This document shows, in pieces, positions 1 to 6,821 of a stretch of DNA of 6,821 bases; position 1 is the stretch's first letter; each line of letters opens with the position of its first letter. Made by a program: the position numbers and the translations under genes. Under the pieces are notes generated by a model. That model was not told the origin of the DNA. It saw nothing but the letters and a program-made list of their open reading frames with translations, and ran no database searches. This DNA is from a bacterium (lineage in GTDB: Bacteria; Krumholzibacteriota; Krumholzibacteria; LZORAL124-64-63), in the NCBI GenBank assembly GCA_016873405.1, contig VGXH01000096.1, positions 1-6,821 on the forward strand. Direction: 5' to 3'.

Positions 1-1
1 G

Positions 2-409
2 TGGAACCAGGAGTTGGGGGCGACCTACCTGGTGGAGACGGGGTCGCGGACCGGAGCGGACATCTACTTCGCCTGGGTGGAGGATGCTGGGGCCGGATAC
101 GGACAGGCCGGGCTCGAATTGCCGCCCGGCGGCGTCCTGGGGGACGTCAGGCCCGAGCGCATCCGGGTCGAGTTGGAAACCGGCATCCTGACCGATCAGT
201 TCTTCCGGGAGGTCTGCCTGCACGAGCTCGGCCATGCGCTCGGCCTGAGCAGCCACTCGCTCGAGTGCGACGGCGCGGGCCACCTCATGGTGCTCGGGGC
301 TTCCGGGAACCTGTCCCTGGAGCATCCGATCCACCCGGACGAACTGACCGCGGTCCGCATCCTGAGGGCGTTGCCGCAGGGAGTGGACATGAGCGGTTTC
401 CAGCCGTGA
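2..409 (+). CDS. Matrixin-like zinc metalloprotease, C-terminal part (5' truncated)
   Basis: The window opens inside this gene; the visible part is 135 residues in the frame starting at base 2. Seen directly: residues 74-85 read HELGHALGLSSH, a zinc-binding helix of the metzincin type (HExxHxxG followed by a third histidine), with E75 as the expected general base. A methionine at 96 lies where the Met-turn would be, and the chain opens with WNQELG, like the tryptophan-asparagine segment that begins many bacterial matrixin catalytic domains. The ending, HPDELTAVRIL, resembles the LTxxDixxir helix that closes these domains. C72 and C89 flank the zinc helix and could form a disulfide. Family knowledge: such proteins are usually secreted or periplasmic endopeptidases; any signal peptide lies outside the window. 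A TTG at 14 could act as a start only if the N-terminal half of the domain were missing, so the 5' end is better treated as open. Substrate unknown. Confidence 0.8.
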   Translation, partial: WNQELGATYLVETGSRTGADIYFAWVEDAGAGYGQAGLELPPGGVLGDVRPERIRVELETGILTDQFFREVCLHELGHALGLSSHSLECDGAGHLMVLGASGNLSLEHPIHPDELTAVRILRALPQGVDMSGFQP

Positions 410-414
410 CCGGC

Positions 415-437
415 GGTCGCCGCGGCCGGCGGCGACC
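415..437. terminator. GC-rich hairpin between convergent genes, possible bidirectional terminator
   Basis: Bases 415-423 and 429-437 are perfect inverted repeats (GGTCGCCGC / reverse complement), giving a 9-bp stem with a 5-base loop. It sits 6 bases after the stop of the metalloprotease gene and 9 bases beyond the stop of the convergent HIT gene, so it fills the only gap between the two 3' ends. Neither side has a T-tract, so intrinsic termination is an inference from position and stem strength. Confidence 0.4.
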
Positions 438-445
438 TGCGGCCG

Positions 446-790
446 TCAGCCCGGCGGCCAGCCCAGCGGTCGCCCCCCGAGCCCCCGCAGGTGGAGGTGA
501 CCGACCGCCTGCCCGCCGTCCTGGCCGCAGTTGATGACGAAGCGGTAGCCGCCGGGGGCCAAGCCTTCGGCGTGCGCGGCGATGACCCCGGCGCCGAGCA
601 GGCCGTCGGCGGCGCTCCGCTCGGGACCGACCAGGTCGTTCAGGCCGGCGAGGTGCCGGCGGGGCACCACCAGCACGTGGCTGGGCGCCTTGGGGTCGAT
701 GTCGCGGAAAGCCACGAACTCCTCGTCCTGGTGGACGATATCGGCCGGGATGCGCCCGGCGGCGATCTCGCAGAACAGACAGGCACCCAT
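446..790 (-). CDS. HIT-family (HINT-like) nucleotide-binding hydrolase
   Basis: A 114-residue protein, the usual size for HINT-branch proteins. It begins MGACLFCEIAAGRIPA, the typical HIT start in which C4 and C7 match the CxxC of zinc-binding members, followed by FRDIDPKAPSHVLVVPRRH (about 28-46) and the GQAVGHLHLRGLGGR block (93-107) with the conserved WPPG end. Family knowledge: these enzymes hydrolyse purine nucleoside phosphoramidates or related AMP conjugates in the cytoplasm through the central histidine of HxHxHxx. Here H98 and the nucleophile H100 are present, but the third histidine is R102. The ATG at 790 is preceded on its own strand by GGAGG (bases 796-800), 5 bases away, which fixes the start. 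It is divergent from lexA and convergent with the metalloprotease gene. Physiological substrate unknown; assignment to the family is firm, full activity less so. Confidence 0.93.
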   Translation of the reverse strand: MGACLFCEIAAGRIPADIVHQDEEFVAFRDIDPKAPSHVLVVPRRHLAGLNDLVGPERSAADGLLGAGVIAAHAEGLAPGGYRFVINCGQDGGQAVGHLHLRGLGGRPLGWPPG

Positions 791-831
791 GGCTGCCTCC
801 GGCGCTCGGGTTCTCGGTGGTCCGGCTCAGG

Positions 832-861
832 ACGCTAGCATGGGGCGCCGGGCGGCGGCAA
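832..861 (-). promoter_or_regulatory. Candidate promoter of the HIT gene
   Basis: On the minus strand, TTGCCG (856-861) and TAGCGT (832-837) are separated by 18 bases. The -35 matches consensus at 4 of 6 positions; the -10 keeps only the TAnnnT frame common in GC-rich genomes. Transcription would begin near 825, about 35 bases before the HIT start. Weak evidence. Confidence 0.27.
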
Positions 862-894
862 GCGCAGCCCGTGGCGTTTTCTCTCTTTCTTCGC

Positions 895-921
895 TGGACT
901 TTCACCAGTCTTTCGTCTAAT
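895..921 (+). promoter_or_regulatory. Candidate promoter of lexA
   Basis: TGGACT (895-900) and TCTAAT (916-921) resemble -35 and -10 boxes. The -10 matches TATAAT at 5 of 6 positions, which is conspicuous in this GC-rich DNA, but the 15-base spacer is short. Transcription would start near 928, placing the LexA box at 941-954 just downstream of the start, where bound LexA could block initiation or early elongation. A pyrimidine-only run (877-892) lies immediately upstream. Confidence 0.38.
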
Positions 922-940
922 CTGTGCGGGCGGCCCGCCG

Positions 941-954
941 CGAACCGGCGTTCG
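941..954. promoter_or_regulatory. LexA operator (SOS box), CGAAC-N4-GTTCG
   Basis: The bases CGAACCGGCGTTCG form two perfect 5-base inverted arms around a 4-base centre. This matches the GAAC-N4-GTTC operator bound by LexA of Bacillus and Mycobacterium type. It lies 62 bases before the lexA start codon and just downstream of the candidate lexA promoter, the expected place for negative autoregulation. Because the region is divergent it could also affect the HIT gene, though its distance from that gene's candidate promoter (about 80 bases or more) makes this less likely. Confidence 0.85.
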
Positions 955-1016
955 GGGGGCAGCGCTGTCGGTGCACGCGCCCGGTGATCTGTCGACCAAG
1001 CCCCAGGAGGGATCCC

Positions 1017-1622
1017 ATGGGACTGACCCCCCGCCAGGCCGAGATCCTGGCCTACGTGACCGCCTACACGGAAGAGCGCGGTTTCGCGCCGACGCTGCAG
1101 GAGATCGGCGACCGGTTCGGGCTGTCGTCGGTGGCCACCGTCCACAAGCACGTGCGCCACCTCGTGGACAAGGGCTACCTGCGGCGCGAACGGCGAAACG
1201 CCAGCCGGGACATCGAGGTCGTCGGCGGGGGCGGCGGCGGCCTGTGCACGATCCCGCTGCTGGGCACCGTGGCCGCGGGGCGGCCGATCGAGGCGCTCGC
1301 CGAGCAGGAGCAACTGCGGGTGCCGGAGGATTGGCTGGGCAAGGGACGCACGTACGCGCTGAAGGTGCGCGGCGATTCGATGATCGACGAGCAGATCCGC
1401 AGCGGCGACACGGTGGTGGTCGAGGCCCGCGAGACGGCACGCAACGGAGAGACCGTCATCGCGCTGGTGGACGGCGAGGCCGTGACCGTCAAGCAGTACT
1501 TCCGCGAAGGCGCCGTGATCCGGCTGCAGCCGGCCAATCCTGCCGTCCCGGTCCTGCGGCTGGCCGAGGAACGGGTGGCCGTGCAGGGGGTCGTGATCGG
1601 CGTCCTGCGTCGCTGCAATTGA
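1017..1622 (+). CDS. lexA: LexA repressor, SOS-response regulator (self-cleaving, S24 family)
   Basis: A 201-residue protein, normal for LexA. Residues 1-65 form the winged helix-turn-helix: GLTPRQAEILAYV, then TLQEIGDRFGLSS and the probable recognition helix VATVHKHVRHLV. A run of six glycines (70-75) links it to the S24 peptidase domain. The autocleavage site is A87-G88 in GTVAAGRP; S121 in RGDSM is the nucleophile and K159 in AVTVKQYF its base, so all autoproteolysis residues are present. Family knowledge: the dimer represses DNA-repair genes and cleaves itself when stimulated by RecA filaments on single-stranded DNA. Start: the frame stays open upstream to a GTG at 924, but AGGAGG at 1005-1010, 6 bases before the ATG at 1017, and the family-like N-terminus settle it. 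The box at 941-954 indicates autoregulation. It appears monocistronic. Confidence 0.97.
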   Translation: MGLTPRQAEILAYVTAYTEERGFAPTLQEIGDRFGLSSVATVHKHVRHLVDKGYLRRERRNASRDIEVVGGGGGGLCTIPLLGTVAAGRPIEALAEQEQLRVPEDWLGKGRTYALKVRGDSMIDEQIRSGDTVVVEARETARNGETVIALVDGEAVTVKQYFREGAVIRLQPANPAVPVLRLAEERVAVQGVVIGVLRRCN

Positions 1623-1655
1623 GCCGATGGCCGCGGCGGCCGCGCCGGCGGGTCC

Positions 1656-1688
1656 GGCCGGTCGCCTCACGGGCGGCGGCGGACGGCC
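1656..1688 (+). terminator. Candidate terminator hairpin after lexA
   Basis: Bases 1656-1666 pair with 1678-1688 over 11 positions with one G-A mismatch and one G-T wobble, leaving an 11-base loop. It begins 33 bases after the lexA stop and ends before the promoter of the next gene. There is no T-tract, and inverted repeats arise easily in such GC-rich DNA, so this is tentative. Confidence 0.27.
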
Positions 1689-1733
1689 CAGGCTGTCCGA
1701 CCGGATCAATGCGCCCGGATCGACGCGCCCAGG

Positions 1734-1762
1734 TTGACGCCCCCGCCTCCGGCAGGTAGCAT
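1734..1762 (+). promoter_or_regulatory. Sigma-70-type promoter of the hsp20-lon cluster
   Basis: TTGACG (1734-1739; 5 of 6 consensus bases) and TAGCAT (1757-1762; 4 of 6) are separated by the ideal 17 bases. Transcription would start near 1768-1770. This is the best promoter-like sequence in the window and stands out against its GC-rich surroundings. I see no CIRCE element and no obvious heat-shock sigma-factor promoter here, so induction by heat is not evident from the DNA. Confidence 0.6.
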
Positions 1763-1815
1763 ACCCGCAAGTCATGCCAGCACTTTCGGGTCTCCTGGCG
1801 CGGAGCGGATCGAGC

Positions 1816-2250
1816 ATGGGCAGCAAGGACAGGCCGGGCGAGTTGGAGGAGATCTTCGAGATCCTCGTGACCGCCTACGCCCAGCGGGGCGGGACGGTTC
1901 CGGGGGAGAGCGACCTCTGCTGGCGTCCGGCGACCGATGCCTACGAGACCGACGACGCTTTCATCGTCCAGATGGACCTCGCGGGCCTCGACCCGGCTCA
2001 GATCGAGGTCCTGGCGGACGAGCGGAGCCTGCTGGTGCGCGGCATCCGGCCCGACGCCTCGGGGCCCGGCAAGAAGCACTTCCACAAGATGGAGATCAGC
2101 GTGGGGCCGTTCGCGCGGCGCGTGCCGATCACCGTGGCGGTCGATCCCGCCTCGGCGACCGCGCGCTACCGGGGCGGCTTTCTCTACATCACCTTCCGCA
2201 AGGGCGGCGGGGGGCGAGGCGACCGGCGGCAGATCGCGATCGAGCGCTGA
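1816..2250 (+). CDS. Small heat-shock protein, Hsp20/alpha-crystallin family
   Basis: A 144-residue ATP-independent holdase chaperone expected to form oligomers in the cytoplasm and hold unfolding proteins for refolding or degradation. The alpha-crystallin domain spans about 36-129: it opens with WRPATDAYETDDAFIV, continues MDLAGLDPAQIEV and SLLVRGIR, and ends with YRGGFLYITF, whose G-F-L (121-123) takes the place of the family GxL motif. The C-terminal IAI (140-142) is the IxI anchor that docks on neighbouring subunits. The N-terminal arm is short (about 35 residues). Start choice: an in-frame ATG at 1774 would add 14 residues, but it lies only about 5 bases after the predicted transcription start and has no ribosome site; the ATG at 1816 has GGAG at 1802-1805. 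The next gene, lon, follows 78 bases later in the same direction, a sensible functional partner. Confidence 0.93.
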   Translation: MGSKDRPGELEEIFEILVTAYAQRGGTVPGESDLCWRPATDAYETDDAFIVQMDLAGLDPAQIEVLADERSLLVRGIRPDASGPGKKHFHKMEISVGPFARRVPITVAVDPASATARYRGGFLYITFRKGGGGRGDRRQIAIER

Positions 2251-2313
2251 GGCGCCCGGACCGCGCAGGGTGTGCTGGGAACGTCCGGCGGGCTCGAACC
2301 GCGCGGACACGGG

Positions 2314-2319
2314 AAGGAG
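2314..2319 (+). promoter_or_regulatory. Ribosome binding site fixing the lon start
   Basis: AAGGAG lies 9 bases before the ATG at 2329. The lon frame is open further upstream to a GTG at 2272, but the 19 residues this would add do not resemble Lon and that GTG has no comparable site, so translation most likely starts at 2329. Confidence 0.75.
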
Positions 2320-2328
2320 CTCCACGTC

Positions 2329-4713
<2,385 letters not shown>

Positions 4714-4740
4714 CGCGGACGGAAGCCGGGAAGGGGCGCG

Positions 4741-5931
4741 GTGTCCGACCATAAGCTGCTCAGCGCCGTGCTGCGGCCCTTCTTCCGCAAGGGGACGGGC
4801 GCGCGCTTCAGTCTTCCCGACTGCGTGCGGGACGATTCGCGTCTGCTCTGCATCGACGCCGGTTGCCTGAGCGACGTCCTGTTCCACATGCCCCTGCTGA
4901 CGGCGATCCGCCGCCGCTACCCGGGCGCGGTGATGGACTTCCTGATGCCGGAGAAGCACGCGACGCTGGTGGTGCCCAGCGGACTGGCGCGCCAGTGCCT
5001 GCTCTACAAGCCGGCTCAGTTGAACCTGTGGCGGCCGGCGTTCGCCGCGCTGCTGCGGCAGGTGCAGGCCGGCGACTACGACCTGGCGTTCCTGATGGCG
5101 CACGAGGCGCAGCCGGCGCTCGAGATGGCGGCGCTGGCCAGCGGCGCGGCGCTGCGCTTCGGGCCCTCGCACCCGCAGGGCTGGCCGGCGATCAACTTCG
5201 AGTTGCGCGCCTCGCCGGACAGCTACCTCGGGGACCGCCTGCGTCACGCGGCGCCGCTGTTCGGTTTCGCCGCGGCGGACCTGGCGCCCCGCTGGCCGCT
5301 GCCGATGGACAAGCTGCGCCAGATGGCCCAGCAGGTGCACTTCCACAAGCCCAACCCGCGGCAGATCCTCGTCGGCGTGGACCCGGGGGCGGACCTGACG
5401 GGACCCGGGTGGCCGCTGGAGACCTTCCAGGCGGTGGCCCGCGCGCTGACGGCGAGGATCGAGTGCCGCGTGCTGCCGCTCGGCCATCCCGAGGAGAGGG
5501 AACAGCAGGCGCGGCTGGAGGTCCTGCTCAGCGCCGCGCCGGCCGGCCTCAATCGGGACACGCTGCTGGAGGTCGTGCTGCTGCTGTCGCAGTGCGACCT
5601 GTTCGTGGCCGGGAACACCGACTGCCTGCACTTCGCGGTGGCGATGGGCGTTCCGGCGGTGGGCCTGTTCCGCGCCGACGTTCCGGGCTTCTGGCGCCCC
5701 CCCGCCGGACCGCGGTTGCGCCTGCTGGAGCCGGACGCCGAGGGGAGACTGGACGTGGACGAACTGCTGGCGGCGGTCGAGGCGGTCGCGGGCGATCGCC
5801 GCCGCGCCGCAGGCGCGACCGTCGTTGCGGCGGGCCCGGCGGCCGCCGCTCCGGAACCCGGGAGCCCTGACGCCGGCGGCGCGCCGATCGGGACGCCGCC
5901 GGCCGGGGCGCGCGATGCTGCGCAACCCTGA
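4741..5931 (+). CDS. Divergent family 9 glycosyltransferase (heptosyltransferase-like)
   Basis: A 396-residue protein with the two-domain GT9 (GT-B fold) layout. The first Rossmann half starts at about 34: RLLCIDAGCLSDVLFHMPLL, keeping the acceptor-side aspartate (D45) of the usual GDvl motif but with S44 for glycine. The second half starts ILVGVDPGADLTGPGWP (209-225), the counterpart of PGAxxxxKxWP, but with no lysine. The donor-site motif, normally DSGxxH, reads NTDCLH (292-297) before FAVAMGVPAVGLF. Residues from about 352 form an Ala/Pro/Gly-rich tail, probably disordered. The start is GTG at 4741 with AAGGGG at 4731-4736, 27 bases after lon. Its end overlaps the next gene by 17 bases, so the two are probably translationally coupled. 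Family enzymes transfer heptose or related sugars to LPS core on the cytoplasmic face of the inner membrane; here donor, acceptor and even activity are uncertain. Confidence 0.83.
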   Translation: MSDHKLLSAVLRPFFRKGTGARFSLPDCVRDDSRLLCIDAGCLSDVLFHMPLLTAIRRRYPGAVMDFLMPEKHATLVVPSGLARQCLLYKPAQLNLWRPAFAALLRQVQAGDYDLAFLMAHEAQPALEMAALASGAALRFGPSHPQGWPAINFELRASPDSYLGDRLRHAAPLFGFAAADLAPRWPLPMDKLRQMAQQVHFHKPNPRQILVGVDPGADLTGPGWPLETFQAVARALTARIECRVLPLGHPEEREQQARLEVLLSAAPAGLNRDTLLEVVLLLSQCDLFVAGNTDCLHFAVAMGVPAVGLFRADVPGFWRPPAGPRLRLLEPDAEGRLDVDELLAAVEAVAGDRRRAAGATVVAAGPAAAAPEPGSPDAGGAPIGTPPAGARDAAQP

Positions 5932-6821
5932 CCTGCGGCGGCCGCGCCGCGTGCTCGTGGTCGCCCCGAACTGGCTGGGCGACCTTGTCATGTCGCTGCC
6001 GGTGCTCGACTGGCTGGCCGCGGCGCGGCGCGCGCCGGACGGGCCGGACTTCGTGGTCGCGGTCGCCGTCCGGGCCGCCTGGGCCCCGCTGCTGGCCGGC
6101 GACCCGCGCCTGGACGAACTGCTGGTGACCGAGCGCCCGGGCCGCCACGCCGGCTGGGCGGGCGCCGCGCGCCAGGCGGCGCAGTGGCGCGCGGGCCGCT
6201 TCGACGCCGTGCTGCTGGGGCCGCCGTCGCTGCGCGCGGCGCTGGTGGCGTCGGCGGCCGGGATCCCGCTGCGGATCGGACACCGGGGCGATCTGCGCGG
6301 GGTGTTCCTCTCGCAACCGCTGCCGCGGCCGGCGCGCGGCAGCCGCCACTTCGGCCAGGAGATGCTCGACCTGGCGCGCGCCCTGGCGCGGGCGCTGGCC
6401 TGGCCCGAGGCGGCGGTGCGGGCGGCGGAGCGTTGCGAGCCGTCCCTGCTGGGCGCGCTCGGGGCCGCGGCCGCGCGGCCGCCCGGCGGCCGGCCGCTGT
6501 GGTCGCTGGGGGCCGGCGCGACGTACGGGCCGGCGAAGACCTGGCCGCCGGCCCGCGCGGCGGAATTCGCGCGCGCGGTGGCGGCCGCCGGCGGGCGCGT
6601 GCTGGTGCTGGGCGATGCCGGCGCGGCTTCCCTGGTCGAGGCGCTCCGGCGCCTGACGACGGATCTGGCCTGGGCCCGCGGCGAGGCGGCGGTGGCGGGC
6701 GAGCCGGGCGCGGACATCGTCGACCTGGCGGGCGCCACCGATCTTGTGGGCGTCGTGGGCTGGCTGCGGGCGAGCACGGCCTTCGTCGGCAACGACAGCG
6801 GGCTGATGCACCTGGCCGCCG
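5915..6821 (+). CDS. waaF: ADP-heptose:LPS heptosyltransferase II, WaaF-like (3' truncated)
   Basis: The open frame runs 302 codons to the window edge; WaaF of E. coli has 348 residues, so some 45 residues are missing. Seen: VLVVAPNWLGDLVMSLPVL (13-31), the WaaF form of the N-terminal GT9 motif with D23; GAGATYGPAKTWPP (199-212), closely matching the GAxYGPAKxWP block of heptosyltransferase II, with K208; and VGNDSGLMHLAA (291-302), the canonical donor-binding DSGxxH. Known reaction: transfer of the second L-glycero-D-manno-heptose from its ADP sugar to the first heptose of the LPS inner core, in the cytoplasm at the inner membrane. The ATG at 5915 lies inside the preceding gene with only a weak G-rich sequence before it, so translation is probably coupled. 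This is the main evidence that the host makes heptose-containing LPS. Another GT9 specificity cannot be excluded. Confidence 0.85.
   Translation, partial: MLRNPDLRRPRRVLVVAPNWLGDLVMSLPVLDWLAAARRAPDGPDFVVAVAVRAAWAPLLAGDPRLDELLVTERPGRHAGWAGAARQAAQWRAGRFDAVLLGPPSLRAALVASAAGIPLRIGHRGDLRGVFLSQPLPRPARGSRHFGQEMLDLARALARALAWPEAAVRAAERCEPSLLGALGAAAARPPGGRPLWSLGAGATYGPAKTWPPARAAEFARAVAAAGGRVLVLGDAGAASLVEALRRLTTDLAWARGEAAVAGEPGADIVDLAGATDLVGVVGWLRASTAFVGNDSGLMHLAA

Noticed and set aside
1..534. A plus-strand frame starting GTG at base 1
   Set aside because: It is the neighbouring frame of the metalloprotease; the product is Arg/Gly/Pro-rich and without motifs, whereas the frame from base 2 contains the zinc site.
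877..892. Pyrimidine-only run in the divergent promoter region
   Set aside because: It stands out from the background composition but matches no defined site; it may just be the relaxed composition of an upstream promoter region, so it is mentioned only with the lexA promoter.
924..1016. A 31-residue N-terminal extension of LexA from a GTG at 924
   Set aside because: It would translate through the LexA box, has no family resemblance, and the ATG at 1017 has an excellent AGGAGG.
1632..1644. Palindrome CGCGGC-G-GCCGCG just after lexA
   Set aside because: A one-base loop cannot form a good hairpin and such GC palindromes are expected by chance here; the stem at 1656-1688 is the better terminator candidate.
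285..1826. A minus-strand open frame spanning the HIT gene, the divergent promoter region and lexA
   Set aside because: It crosses several firm genes and an intergenic region, lacks domain-like sequence, and is another by-product of high GC content.
2256..2288. A possible hairpin (CCGGAC with GTCCGG) between hsp20 and lon
   Set aside because: Only 6 bp with a 21-base loop and no T-tract; too weak to call a terminator, and read-through from hsp20 into lon is plausible.

Overview
This GC-rich window (roughly 70% G+C by eye, with strong third-position G/C bias) comes from the chromosome of a bacterium that very probably has an outer membrane with lipopolysaccharide, because it ends in a recognisable LPS heptosyltransferase II gene. 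The LexA operator, however, is of the CGAAC-N4-GTTCG type best known from Firmicutes and Actinobacteria. A high-GC diderm outside the well-studied Proteobacteria would fit both facts, but the phylum cannot be fixed from this sequence. No phage, IS element, CRISPR array, RNA gene or island signature is visible.

Layout. 2-409 (+): the 3' end of a matrixin-like zinc metalloprotease gene. It converges on 446-790 (-), a HIT-family nucleotide hydrolase, with a GC-rich hairpin in the 36-base gap. 791-1016 is a divergent intergenic region with candidate promoters in both directions and a perfect LexA box. 1017-1622 (+): lexA. 1623-1815 holds a candidate terminator hairpin and a good sigma-70-type promoter. 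From there four genes run in the same direction: a small heat-shock protein (1816-2250), lon (2329-4713), a divergent family 9 glycosyltransferase (4741-5931) and waaF (5915 to the window end, truncated).

How the genes work together. LexA with its own operator is a self-contained SOS regulator. Hsp20 and Lon form a protein quality-control pair: the holdase keeps unfolded proteins soluble and the AAA+ protease degrades damaged ones. The two glycosyltransferases overlap by 17 bases and belong to LPS inner-core assembly; the upstream one has lost the usual GT9 signature residues while the downstream one keeps them.

The genes are mostly housekeeping. I see no convincing undescribed system. The points worth a second look are the LexA operator type, the arginine replacing the third histidine of the HIT motif, and the degenerate GT9 paired with a canonical one.
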